From assembly GCA_026987075.1 (NCBI GenBank), contig JALSNI010000058.1, positions 20,916 to 84,915 of the forward strand: 64,000 bases of DNA, in the 5' to 3' direction. Shown here piece by piece: positions 35,352-44,213 of this stretch. The position numbers and the translations under genes were made by a program. Within the stretch, counting starts at the first letter, position 1. Each line of letters begins with the position of its first letter. Source of the DNA: Persephonella sp. (lineage in GTDB: Bacteria; Aquificota; Aquificia; Aquificales; Hydrogenothermaceae). A model generated the notes under the pieces. The model was not told the origin of the DNA. It searched no databases and saw only the letters and a program-made list of their open reading frames with translations.

Positions 35352-37013
35352 CTACATCCTCTCTAAAGGAGTTATTCCCATCAGTTTAAAAAGGGTTCTT
35401 AAAGTTTCCCTTATAGCCTTTAAAAGTAAAAGTCTACTTCTCATTAAATTTTCGTCATCAGGATTTAAAAACTTAAAGTTATTGTAATAGTAATGAAACT
35501 CTGATGCTAATTGGTATGTTATCTGGGTTAGTTTATGGGGCTGTTTTCTCTCTCCTGCTTCTCTTATCAGGTCTGGAATAAAGGCAAGGAATTTCATTAA
35601 AGCTCTTTCTGTTTCTTCTTTCAGGAGGGAAATGTCTGCTTCAAAATCTTCCTCCGGGTCAAAACCAAACCTTTCTTTTGCTTCTCTGAAAACACTACAT
35701 ATACGGGCATGGGCATACTGAACGTAATAAACAGGATTTTCAGAAGATTTTTTTACAGCAAGGTCTATATCAAAGTTCAGATGTGTATCACTGTCTTTTG
35801 TTAGAAAGAAATAGATGACAGCATCTTTACCTACTTCCTCAATAAGCTCCTTAAGGGTAATAAAGCTACCAGACCTTTTTGACATCTTTATCTCTTTACC
35901 TTCTTTAAACAGCTTTACAAGCTGAATAAACATAACATTTATCCAGTTTTCTGGAACGCCAAATGCCATAACGGCTGCTTTCAGCCTTGGGAAGTAACCG
36001 TGGTGGTCTGCTCCCCACACATTAACGATGAAGTCGTATCCCCTCTTAAACTTGTCGTAATGATATGCTATGTCCCCTGCAAAATATGTGTAAGAGCCGT
36101 CAGATTTTATTATTACCCTGTCTTTGTCATCACCGTAAAGTGTGGTTTTTACCCATACTGCTCCATCTTTTTCGTAAATCATTCCTTTATTTTTTAGAAA
36201 CTGCAAGGCCTCTTCAACTTCTCCAGATGTGTAAAGCTTCTTTTCACTGAACCATATGTCAAACTCAACTCCAAATTCTTTAAGGTCGTTTTTTATCCTT
36301 TCTAATAAAAGTTCCTTTGCAAACTCTCCGCAAAAATCTATTGCCTGTTTCTCGTCAACCATTGAGAGTATCTTTTCCCTCTCGTATTTGTATAAATGCT
36401 GTGCTATCTCCTTTATGTATTCCCCGTGGTATCCATCTTCTGGAAATGGATAGTCAGGTTGCTCAATCTGTCTGAATCTCGCATACACTGACTCTCCCAA
36501 TTTTTGTATCTGTCTTCCTGCATCATTTATGTAAAACTCCCTTTCAACATTGTATCCAAGGTATTCATATAGATTTGACTGGACGTTACCTACGACGGCA
36601 CCCCTTCCGTGTCCAAGATGAAGAGGTCCTGTGGGGTTTGCACTGACAAACTCTACATTAATTCTGCCCTTGTTTTTGTCTTTTGCAGCTCCGTAGCTGT
36701 CCTTTTCTACCAGTATCTGTTTTATAATCTGTTCATAGTAATCTGTAGAAAGAAAAAGGTTTATAAATCCGGCTCCTGCAACCTCAACCTTTTGAAATTC
36801 TGGCAGTTTTTCCAAAATTTCTTTAATCTGGTAGGCTATCTCTAAAGGTTTTTTCCTGAGATGTTTTGTGAGAAGAAATGCTGCATTTATGGACAGGTCT
36901 CCAAACTTTTCTTCTTTTGGAATTTCTACTTTTATTTTGTCTTTTATACTTTCTATATCTGGTATGCTTTTACCTATCTCTTTAACAATCCTCTCTTTTA
37001 TTTCCTCTTTCAT
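35352..37013 (-). CDS. argS: Arginyl-tRNA synthetase
   Basis: Class I synthetase, 553 residues, which charges tRNA-Arg. The HIGH motif appears as [16 protein letters not shown], the second signature as KMSKRSG, the N-terminal Add-1 domain includes [15 protein letters not shown], and the anticodon-binding DALR domain is at the end ([20 protein letters not shown]). Divergent from pyrG. Confidence 0.95.
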   Translation of the reverse strand: MKEEIKERIVKEIGKSIPDIESIKDKIKVEIPKEEKFGDLSINAAFLLTKHLRKKPLEIAYQIKEILEKLPEFQKVEVAGAGFINLFLSTDYYEQIIKQILVEKDSYGAAKDKNKGRINVEFVSANPTGPLHLGHGRGAVVGNVQSNLYEYLGYNVEREFYINDAGRQIQKLGESVYARFRQIEQPDYPFPEDGYHGEYIKEIAQHLYKYEREKILSMVDEKQAIDFCGEFAKELLLERIKNDLKEFGVEFDIWFSEKKLYTSGEVEEALQFLKNKGMIYEKDGAVWVKTTLYGDDKDRVIIKSDGSYTYFAGDIAYHYDKFKRGYDFIVNVWGADHHGYFPRLKAAVMAFGVPENWINVMFIQLVKLFKEGKEIKMSKRSGSFITLKELIEEVGKDAVIYFFLTKDSDTHLNFDIDLAVKKSSENPVYYVQYAHARICSVFREAKERFGFDPEEDFEADISLLKEETERALMKFLAFIPDLIREAGERKQPHKLTQITYQLASEFHYYYNNFKFLNPDDENLMRSRLLLLKAIRETLRTLFKLMGITPLERM

Positions 37014-37113
37014 CTTTCTCCTTTATAATCTTTGTTTTTTAATATTTTATAACAACGGCTTTTTTGAGGTCATAAAAAGATTTAAAATAAATAAACAAAA
37101 AAGAGGTGAGAAA

Positions 37114-38745
37114 GTGCAGAAGTTCATTTTTATCACTGGAGGTGTCCTTTCTTCCTTAGGTAAGGGCGTGGCGTCAGCAAGTATCGGTTCTATTCTTGAA
37201 AGTATGGGATACAACATTACCTTTTTAAAACTTGACCCTTATTTAAACATAGACCCGGGGACAATGAACCCTTATCAACACGGTGAGGTTTATGTTACAG
37301 AAGATGGAGCAGAAACAGACCTTGACCTTGGACATTATGAAAGGTTTACCAATGTTACGCTTACAAAATACAATAATACCACTTCAGGTAAGCTGTATCA
37401 CTCTTTGTTAGAGAAAGAGAGGAGAGGAGCATATCTTGGTGCAACTGTTCAGGTTATTCCCCACTTTACTAACGAGATAATCAGAAGTATTGAAAAGGCT
37501 GCATCAAAGTCTGAGATAGCCCTTGTTGAGATTGGAGGAACAGTTGGAGACATAGAAAGTCTGCCTTTTTTAGAAGCTATCCGTCAGATGGGTTTAGAAT
37601 TGGGAAGGGAAAATGCTCTATTTATTCATCTAACTTATGTTCCTTACATAAAAGCAGCAGGAGAGCTTAAAACTAAACCATCCCAACATTCTGTAAAGGA
37701 ATTAAGGGCTATAGGAATTCAGCCGGACATTCTGATATGTAGAGCGGACAGACCTCTTCCAAAAGCTATTAAAAGAAAACTTGCCCTTTTTACAAATGTG
37801 GAAGAAGATGCTGTTATATCAGCCCCAGATGTTGACATAATATACAGGATACCCCTTTACCTCCACAGGGAAAAGATTGACCAGATTATTGCAAAGCGTT
37901 TAAATCTTCCATATAAAGAACCAGACCTGAAGCACTGGCAGAAGATAGTAAACACATTGACAAAACTGAAAGAAGAAGTAGAGATTGGTATTGTTGGTAA
38001 ATATGTAGAGCTAAAGGATGCATACAAAAGTATAATAGAGTCTTTTAATCACGCTCAGATACCAAATCAGATAAAGGTAAATCTCCACTGGATAAATGCA
38101 GATGAGATAACAGAAGAAAACATTCAGGAAAAATTAGGTAGTTTAGATGGAATTCTGGTTCCAGGAGGATTCGGAGAAAGGGGAGTAGAGGGTAAGATAC
38201 TGACAGCTAAATTTGCAAGGGAAAATAATGTTCCATACTTTGGTATATGTCTTGGTATGCAGGTTGCTGTTATTGAGTTTGCAAGGAATGTAGTGGGACT
38301 GAAAGAGGCTAACTCAACAGAGTTTGACCCTGAAACTCCATACCCTGTAATTGACCTGATGCCAGAGCAAAAGGGTATAGATAAAAAAGGTGGAACAATG
38401 AGGCTGGGAGCATACAAATGCACACTGATAGAAGGAACGAAAGCTTATGAGATTTATGGGAAAAAGGAGATTTACGAAAGGCACAGGCATAGATACGAGT
38501 TTAACCCAGACTTCAGACCTCTGTTAGAAGAAAAAGGTCTTATTGTTTCAGGTGTCTACAGGGCAAAAAATCTTGCAGAAATAATAGAACTGCCAGAGGA
38601 TATGCATCAGTGGTTTGTTGCATGTCAGTTCCATCCAGAATTTAAAAGTAAACCTTTTAGCCCTCATCCTCTTTTTGTATCATTTGTGAAAGCAGCATAT
38701 AGAAATAAACTTAGCAAAAAGGTGATAAATGAGAAACAATCTTGA
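37114..38745 (+). CDS. pyrG: CTP synthase
   Basis: Converts UTP to CTP using ATP and glutamine. Synthetase domain: [38 protein letters not shown]. Glutaminase domain: [10 protein letters not shown], nucleophile Cys in [11 protein letters not shown] and the His/Glu dyad in CQFHPEF. The track start at 36868 lies inside argS on the other strand; the GTG at 37114, preceded by AAGAGGTGAG, gives 543 residues, the normal length. It overlaps the next gene by 17 bp. Confidence 0.95.
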   Translation: MQKFIFITGGVLSSLGKGVASASIGSILESMGYNITFLKLDPYLNIDPGTMNPYQHGEVYVTEDGAETDLDLGHYERFTNVTLTKYNNTTSGKLYHSLLEKERRGAYLGATVQVIPHFTNEIIRSIEKAASKSEIALVEIGGTVGDIESLPFLEAIRQMGLELGRENALFIHLTYVPYIKAAGELKTKPSQHSVKELRAIGIQPDILICRADRPLPKAIKRKLALFTNVEEDAVISAPDVDIIYRIPLYLHREKIDQIIAKRLNLPYKEPDLKHWQKIVNTLTKLKEEVEIGIVGKYVELKDAYKSIIESFNHAQIPNQIKVNLHWINADEITEENIQEKLGSLDGILVPGGFGERGVEGKILTAKFARENNVPYFGICLGMQVAVIEFARNVVGLKEANSTEFDPETPYPVIDLMPEQKGIDKKGGTMRLGAYKCTLIEGTKAYEIYGKKEIYERHRHRYEFNPDFRPLLEEKGLIVSGVYRAKNLAEIIELPEDMHQWFVACQFHPEFKSKPFSPHPLFVSFVKAAYRNKLSKKVINEKQS

Positions 38746-40885
38746 TAAGCTTTTTTTCCCTTCCTCTATCGCAGTAGTTGGAGCAACAGATAAGAAGGAA
38801 AAAGTAGGGTATGCTATTTTTAAAAATATAATTTCAGGAGGCTTTAAAGGGAAAGTATATCCTGTAAATAAAAGGTTAGATTATTTAGAAGGATATAAGG
38901 TTTATCATTCTGTTGTTGAGATACCCGATGAAGTAGACCTTGCAATAATAAGTATTCCCATAAGGTATGTTCCAGAGTTGTTTGACCAGTTAGGTAAGAA
39001 GAAAGTTCCTGCTGCTGTGGTAATATCTGCAGGGGGAAAAGAAGTAGGTGAAGAAGGAAGAAAAATAGAAGAGGAAATCAAACTTAAAGCAAGAAAATAC
39101 AACATCAGATTTTTAGGACCTAACTGTTTAGGTTTTTCTAACACTATAATAAATCTAAATGCAAATTTTGGGATTGATACACCACTCAAAGGTGAAACAG
39201 CTTTCGTATCCCAGAGTGGAGCTCTCTTTACAGCACTTATGGACTGGGCTTTAGAACAGCGTATCGGATTTTCGTATGCTGTCAGTATTGGAAACATGGC
39301 AGATATAGAGTTTGGAGAGCTTATTTATTATTTAGGGAAAAAGAAGGAAGTAAAAAACATACTTGTGTATATGGAAAGCCTTACAAATCCCCATTCTTTT
39401 TATAAAGCAGTCAAAGAGATATCTCTACAAAAACCTGTTGTGGTAACAAAATCAGGTAGAGCAGAAACAGGACAGAGAGCGGCAGCTTCCCATACAGGAG
39501 CTATCGGTGGAAAAGATTTCTTATATACAGCTCTTTTTGATAGAGCAGGGGTTTTAAGAACAGACACTGTTCTTCAGCTTTTTGACATCACAGACTCTTT
39601 TTCAAAGCAGTCTTTACCGAAGGGAGATAAATTTGTGGTGATAACTAATGCAGGTGGTCCCGGTGTTATGGCTGCTGATGAATTTGACAGATTAGGAATA
39701 AAAGCTGCCCAGCTTTCAGAAAAGACATTAATGCAGTTAAATGAATTTTTACCTCCTGTCTGGAGTCATGGAAACCCTGTGGATATTATAGGGGATGCAT
39801 CCCCTGAAAGATACAGGAAGACTTTAGAAATTATCTCCAAAGATAACAATGTAGATGGAATAATAGTTATCATTACACCTCAATTTATGACTAAGCCAGT
39901 TGAAACAGCAAAATCACTGATAGAAGTTACAAAAAAATCAGATAAACCTGTTTACTGTGTTCTTATGGGAGGTGTAAAACTAAAAAAAGCAAGAGATATG
40001 TTAGAGAGTAGTAATATACCTGTTTTTGAAACACCAGAAGAAGCAGTTAACACAATGTATTCAGGATACATTTATAACAGGAAAAGAAATCTCGTTAAGC
40101 AGGACAATTTTTTGTTGAACAAGAAGCATCCTGAGTATGAAAATGTTAAGAAGATTATTGAGCACCACTTAAATTCTGGAAAAACTGTTCTTACAGAATA
40201 TCAAACAAAACAGATAATCAGTAAATACGGTATTCCAATAAATGAAACAGTTAGCTCAAATAATGTTGAAGAAATAATATCTTTCGCAAGGAAAGTAGGA
40301 TTTCCTCTGGTTCTTAAAATAGATTCCCCTGACATACTGCATAAAACAGAAGCTAACTGTGTTATAACAAACATATACACAGAAGACCAGATAGTCAGAG
40401 GATATGAAGAAATTCTGAGAAATGGGAAAAAATACAAGAAAGATGCTGTTATATATGGTGTAATTGCAGAAAAACAGGTGGAAGGAGATTACGAGTTGAT
40501 AATAGGAAGTAGTCACGACGACCTATTTGGGCAGTATCTTATGTTTGGTTCTGGAGGTATATTTGTAGAAGCACTGAAAGATGTATCCTTTAGTTTAGTT
40601 CCTTTATCCGAAATTTTTGCAAAAGAGATGATAATTTCCACAAAAATATACAACCTTTTAGAAAAAGGTTTTAGGAATAAAAAACCTGTGGACATAAGTA
40701 GGATTATTAATATATTAATGAATATATCTAAACTGCTTTTAGACTTCCCTCAAATAAAAGAGATGGACATAAACCCACTGATAGTTAAGGAAGAGGAAAT
40801 ATATGCAGTTGATGGGAGAATGGTTCTCAGGGAAAAAATTGGAAACAACAGTGTTTTGATATCTGATATAGGAGGAGATAATTGA
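38729..40885 (+). CDS. ADP-forming acyl-CoA (acetyl-CoA) synthetase, fused alpha-beta
   Basis: A 718-residue NDP-forming acyl-CoA synthetase. The N-terminal CoA-binding domain begins [20 protein letters not shown], the succinyl-CoA ligase-like middle holds the conserved SHTGAIGG (with the family His), and the C-terminal ATP-grasp domain covers about 490-718 ([30 protein letters not shown]). In archaea it makes ATP from acetyl-CoA; in autotrophs it may run towards acyl-CoA. It could also belong to the Pat-type acetyltransferase relatives, but no GNAT domain is seen. It overlaps pyrG by 17 bp and hslU by 4 bp. Confidence 0.86.
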   Translation: MRNNLDKLFFPSSIAVVGATDKKEKVGYAIFKNIISGGFKGKVYPVNKRLDYLEGYKVYHSVVEIPDEVDLAIISIPIRYVPELFDQLGKKKVPAAVVISAGGKEVGEEGRKIEEEIKLKARKYNIRFLGPNCLGFSNTIINLNANFGIDTPLKGETAFVSQSGALFTALMDWALEQRIGFSYAVSIGNMADIEFGELIYYLGKKKEVKNILVYMESLTNPHSFYKAVKEISLQKPVVVTKSGRAETGQRAAASHTGAIGGKDFLYTALFDRAGVLRTDTVLQLFDITDSFSKQSLPKGDKFVVITNAGGPGVMAADEFDRLGIKAAQLSEKTLMQLNEFLPPVWSHGNPVDIIGDASPERYRKTLEIISKDNNVDGIIVIITPQFMTKPVETAKSLIEVTKKSDKPVYCVLMGGVKLKKARDMLESSNIPVFETPEEAVNTMYSGYIYNRKRNLVKQDNFLLNKKHPEYENVKKIIEHHLNSGKTVLTEYQTKQIISKYGIPINETVSSNNVEEIISFARKVGFPLVLKIDSPDILHKTEANCVITNIYTEDQIVRGYEEILRNGKKYKKDAVIYGVIAEKQVEGDYELIIGSSHDDLFGQYLMFGSGGIFVEALKDVSFSLVPLSEIFAKEMIISTKIYNLLEKGFRNKKPVDISRIINILMNISKLLLDFPQIKEMDINPLIVKEEEIYAVDGRMVLREKIGNNSVLISDIGGDN

Positions 40886-42225
40886 TAAGAGAAGAGCTTA
40901 CACCAAGACAGATTGTTCAAGAGCTTGATAAATATATCGTTGGTCAAAAAGAGGCAAAAAAGGCTGTTGCTATAGCCTTAAGAAATAGATGGAGAAGACA
41001 GCAACTTCCTGAAGATTTAAGGGACGAAATAATCCCAAAAAATATACTGATGATAGGACCTACAGGTGTTGGTAAAACAGAGATAGCAAGGAGACTTGCA
41101 AATTTAGTAGGAGCACCTTTTATAAAAGTAGAAGCAACAAAGTTTACTGAGGTTGGATATGTGGGAAGAGATGTAGAGTCAATAATAAGGGAGCTTGCTG
41201 AGGCTTCCTTTAAGATGGTTAAAGCAGAAAAAATGGAAGAAGTTCAGGAAAAGGCAAGAAAGTTAGCTGAAGAAAAGGTTTTAGACTATCTTGTTCCCCG
41301 TAAAGTAAGAAGATACGGAAGCCTTGAGGCATTTGAAGAGGAAGAATCTCCAGCAAGGGAGAAGTTCAGGCAGATGCTTAGAGAAGGACAGCTTGATGAG
41401 AGAACAATAGAGATAGATGTGGAAGAAAAGCCTGTATCTGTAATAGGTGGTGTAATAGCTCCAGGAATGGAAGACATAGAAAATCAGCTGAGGGATCTGT
41501 TCTCCAGCCTTTCACCTTCAAGAAAAAAAAGGAGAAAGGTAACAGTAAAAGAAGCTATGAAAATACTCCAGCAGCAGGAAGCTGAAAAGCTGATAGATAT
41601 GGACGAAGTGGCATCAGAGGCAATTTATAGAGCAGAGAATTTTGGTATTGTATTTATAGACGAGATAGACAAAGTGGCTGGTAAGTCTTCAGGTTCTTCT
41701 CCTGATGTTTCAAGGGAAGGTGTTCAGAGAGACCTTCTACCTATTGTTGAAGGGACAACTGTTTCCACAAAGTATGGCCCTATAAAAACAGACCACATAC
41801 TGTTTATAGCAGCAGGAGCTTTTCATCTTTCAAAGCCTTCAGACCTTATACCAGAACTTCAGGGGAGATTTCCCATAAGGGTTGAGCTACAGCCTTTAAC
41901 GAAAGAAGATTTTGTTAAGATACTGACCCAGCCAAAAAATGCTTTGATAAAGCAGTATAAAGCTCTGATGGAAACAGAAGGTGTTCATTTGGAGTTTACA
42001 GATGATGCTATTGAAACAATTGCCGAGATAGCAGAAGAGGTTAATGAAAAGACAGAAAATATAGGAGCAAGGAGACTTCATACGATATTAGAGAGGATTA
42101 TGGAAGATTACTCATTTGAAGCTCCGGAGCTAAAAGGACAGTATATTATTATTGATGAGAAAGTTGTAAGAAAAAAACTTGAAAATGTTATACAGAGTGA
42201 AGACTTAACCCGTTATATACTATAA
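40882..42225 (+). CDS. hslU: HslU, ATPase subunit of the HslUV protease
   Basis: AAA+ unfoldase that feeds HslV. Walker [10 protein letters not shown] is at residues 59-67, the pore loop reads GYVGRD, the I-domain lies at about 110-240, Walker B is [12 protein letters not shown] and the C-terminal tail DLTRYIL, which inserts into HslV, is intact. Start is TTG at 40882, overlapping the previous stop and preceded by GGAGGAG at 8-nt spacing. hslV is 27 kb upstream on the opposite strand. Confidence 0.94.
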   Translation: MIREELTPRQIVQELDKYIVGQKEAKKAVAIALRNRWRRQQLPEDLRDEIIPKNILMIGPTGVGKTEIARRLANLVGAPFIKVEATKFTEVGYVGRDVESIIRELAEASFKMVKAEKMEEVQEKARKLAEEKVLDYLVPRKVRRYGSLEAFEEEESPAREKFRQMLREGQLDERTIEIDVEEKPVSVIGGVIAPGMEDIENQLRDLFSSLSPSRKKRRKVTVKEAMKILQQQEAEKLIDMDEVASEAIYRAENFGIVFIDEIDKVAGKSSGSSPDVSREGVQRDLLPIVEGTTVSTKYGPIKTDHILFIAAGAFHLSKPSDLIPELQGRFPIRVELQPLTKEDFVKILTQPKNALIKQYKALMETEGVHLEFTDDAIETIAEIAEEVNEKTENIGARRLHTILERIMEDYSFEAPELKGQYIIIDEKVVRKKLENVIQSEDLTRYIL

Positions 42226-42238
42226 GGAGGTGTTAAAA

Positions 42239-42481
42239 ATGGCTGAGAAAAAAAGGGAAGATGTTGACGTGGAAATTTTAAAACAGGAGATAGAGAGACT
42301 TAAGCAGGATTTAGAAAGGCTGAAAATGAGAACCCTTGAAAAAACTCCCGGAGAGATGATAAGTAAAGAAGCAGTGATAAAAGTGTTAGATGAGACAGAA
42401 AATATTATTAAAAAAACATTTTCTGTTTTAGAAGGAGCTATTATTGGAGCTATTGAAGGTGCCAAAAAAAATCTAAAGTAG
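42239..42481 (+). CDS. Small coiled-coil protein downstream of hslU
   Basis: An 80-residue protein with a strongly predicted coiled coil (about 8-35, VEILKQEIERLKQDLERLKM) and a C-terminal amphipathic helix (VLEGAIIGAIEGAKKNL). No family recognised. The track start GTG (42230) belongs to the ribosome site AAGGAGG; ATG 42239 is used here. It lies 13 bp after hslU and 9 bp before the RAM-domain gene, so it is probably co-transcribed with both. Confidence 0.7.
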   Translation: MAEKKREDVDVEILKQEIERLKQDLERLKMRTLEKTPGEMISKEAVIKVLDETENIIKKTFSVLEGAIIGAIEGAKKNLK

Positions 42482-42490
42482 GAGAGGACA

Positions 42491-42793
42491 ATGGAAGAGC
42501 AACTTAATGAAGTTCCTATACCTTTTTCACAGTTGCTTAAGGAGATTGACGTAAAAGATAAATCTACTGCCTATGTGTTAATTGAAGCTAATCCTCCAGA
42601 CATTCCTTACATAATGGAAGAGCTTGCAAAGATAGAAAATGTAAAGTCTGCTGATGTGGTGACAGGAATATACGACATTATTGTTTTTTTAGAAGGAGAA
42701 GACCAGAACGAGATAGGAAAGGTTGTGATAAGAGACATACATTCAATTAGAGGTGTAAAAAAAGCAACAACCTGTATGGTTGTTAAGATTTAA
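42491..42793 (+). CDS. Stand-alone Lrp/AsnC ligand-binding (RAM) domain protein
   Basis: A 100-residue protein that consists of a RAM (AsnC_trans_reg) domain only: TAYVLIEANPPDIPYIMEEL, VKSADVVTGIYDIIVFLEGE and HSIRGVKKATTCMVV follow the beta-alpha-beta-beta-alpha-beta plan. There is no helix-turn-helix. Such single-domain proteins bind amino acids and can pair with full Lrp proteins or act as metabolic sensors. Its stop shares TTAA with the convergent lipoprotein gene. Confidence 0.85.
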   Translation: MEEQLNEVPIPFSQLLKEIDVKDKSTAYVLIEANPPDIPYIMEELAKIENVKSADVVTGIYDIIVFLEGEDQNEIGKVVIRDIHSIRGVKKATTCMVVKI

Positions 42794-43200
42794 TGGTGGT
42801 GTCTGTGTCTTTTTCTGACACACACCCTTTTTCTCTTTACTTTTATCAGTTTATCTCCTTTAAAATACTGTAATTTCACTATTCTACATTTCCCAGCCCA
42901 TCTGACCGGAACAGCCTTTATCCACACTTTTTCTCTACATTTGTAACACCTGTATATTACAGGTCTATCGTATTCAGAGCACTCTTGTGCTGCCCTGTTA
43001 GAAATCTCAACGATAGTTCCTGTTACTACAGCTCCAACAACACCACCGATAAATGCACCTCTCCACGGATTTTCCTCGTCCAATATAGCTCCAACAGCAG
43101 ACCCTGCTGCTCCTCCAACAACAGCTCCTTCGTATGCCTCTTTTGAACAACCAGCTATAAAAATAAAAAATGCTACTGCAGGAAGTATAAATCTTTTCAT
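42790..43200 (-). CDS. Glycine-zipper lipoprotein with Cys pairs and His-rich tail
   Basis: A 136-residue lipoprotein: signal MKRFILPAVAFFIFIAGC with lipobox IAGC, then a glycine zipper (GAVVGGAAGSAVGAI and GAFIGGVVGAVVTG) that would insert in a membrane, as in Rick_17kDa/OmpA-type proteins. The C-terminal part is basic, with CYKC, a third and fourth Cys further on, and a terminal RHRHHH. The Cys and His residues suggest metal binding in the periplasm; this is inference. Confidence 0.75.
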   Translation of the reverse strand: MKRFILPAVAFFIFIAGCSKEAYEGAVVGGAAGSAVGAILDEENPWRGAFIGGVVGAVVTGTIVEISNRAAQECSEYDRPVIYRCYKCREKVWIKAVPVRWAGKCRIVKLQYFKGDKLIKVKRKRVCVRKRHRHHH

Positions 43201-43201
43201 T

Positions 43202-43441
43202 TTATCTTCCCTGAACCTGTCTTATTCTTCTTGCAAGCTCCCTTATCGCTTCCATCTGACTCATTCCTCTGTCCATCAGCTCTCGGACAGTCTGTGCCTT
43301 TGCCAGTGTGTTGACCACTTCTAAAACTTCTCCATCTATTTCACACTCATTTTTGCCATTTTCAATAGTCTGGGTTATGCAGTTTTCAAGCTGTTCTTTT
43401 GTAAACTTTTCAGCAAGCTGTTTTATCTCTCTTGTGTTCAT
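43202..43441 (-). CDS. Small helical protein, tandem paralogue 2
   Basis: A 79-residue helical protein of unknown function. It is a clear paralogue of the gene immediately upstream: both share VRELMDRGM, AIRELARRIR and a start of MN.(K/R)EIK.LA.(K/R)FT. The Cys in ENCITQTIE and that in NECEID are conserved in position in the twin. The two genes overlap by 4 bp (ATGA), so they arose by tandem duplication and are translated together. Confidence 0.8.
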   Translation of the reverse strand: MNTREIKQLAEKFTKEQLENCITQTIENGKNECEIDGEVLEVVNTLAKAQTVRELMDRGMSQMEAIRELARRIRQVQGR

Positions 43442-43692
43442 TTTTCAGCCCCCTGAATTTTTCTTATTCTTCTTGCAAGCTCCCTTATCGCTTCAATCTC
43501 TGTCATACCTCTGTCCATCAATTCTCTCACTGTTTCTGCCTTTGCAAGGGTGTTAAGAATTTCCATCACATCTCCAGACAGTTCACATCCTTTAAGGGTT
43601 GGTTTGCCTATCTTTAGTGTCTGGTTTATACATTCCTCTATCTGCTCTGGTGTAAATCTTTTGGCAAGCTCTTTTATCTCTTTTATGTTCAT
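43438..43692 (-). CDS. Small helical protein, tandem paralogue 1
   Basis: An 84-residue helical protein, first of the duplicated pair, with start MNIKEIKELAKRFTPEQIEE and ending REIRKIQ-like basic helix. Its two Cys (EECINQT, KGCELSG) match those of the second copy; a four-Cys heterodimer metal site is conceivable. It follows smpB with a 4-bp overlap. Function unknown; the closeness to smpB may be only organisational. Confidence 0.8.
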   Translation of the reverse strand: MNIKEIKELAKRFTPEQIEECINQTLKIGKPTLKGCELSGDVMEILNTLAKAETVRELMDRGMTEIEAIRELARRIRKIQGAEK

Positions 43693-44147
43693 AGCTTAAT
43701 CTTTCCTTTATACTTTTTGGATAGCTCCCTTTTTATGTCCCTTTCTTTTATAGCTTCCCTCTTTTCATACTTTGCTTTTCCTTTGGCAAGGGCTATCTCT
43801 AACTTTGCCTTCCCATTTTTAAAATATAATTTCAAAGGAATGATAGTCAAACCCTTTTCCTGAACCTTTCCCATCAGCTTTAAAATTTCCCTTTTGTGGA
43901 GCAAGAGTTTTCTTTTCCTGTAAGGGTCGTGCTGGAGTTTCCCTGCAGGTTTGTAGGGAGCTACATACATGTTGTATATGTAAGCTTCACCGTTGTCTAT
44001 TCTGATAAATGAGTCCCTCAAATTTACAGCACCTTCTCTTATAGACTTTACTTCAGAACCTTCAAGGACAAGACCTGCTTCGTATGTCTCTATTATGTTG
44101 TAGTTGTGGTATGCATTTTTGTTTGTTGCAACGACTTTTATTCCCAT
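43689..44147 (-). CDS. smpB: SsrA-binding protein SmpB
   Basis: tmRNA-binding protein of trans-translation, which rescues stalled ribosomes. NKNAYHNYNIIETYEAGLVL, GSEVKSIREGAVNLRDSF and the C-terminal basic tail KREAIKERDIKRELSKKYKG are hallmark segments; the tail enters the mRNA channel. 152 residues, normal length. The tmRNA gene (ssrA) was not found in the window. Confidence 0.95.
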   Translation of the reverse strand: MGIKVVATNKNAYHNYNIIETYEAGLVLEGSEVKSIREGAVNLRDSFIRIDNGEAYIYNMYVAPYKPAGKLQHDPYRKRKLLLHKREILKLMGKVQEKGLTIIPLKLYFKNGKAKLEIALAKGKAKYEKREAIKERDIKRELSKKYKGKIKL

Positions 44148-44213
44148 TTCATCACCATTTCATTTTTTTATTTTAGAATAATTATAAAACTATAAAAGAA
44201 AAAGGAAAAAGCT

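Noticed and set aside
36868-37113. N-terminal extension of pyrG in the ORF track
   Set aside because: It lies inside argS on the other strand, reads as Ser/Phe/Leu-rich shadow, and the GTG at 37114 has a good ribosome site and gives the normal length.
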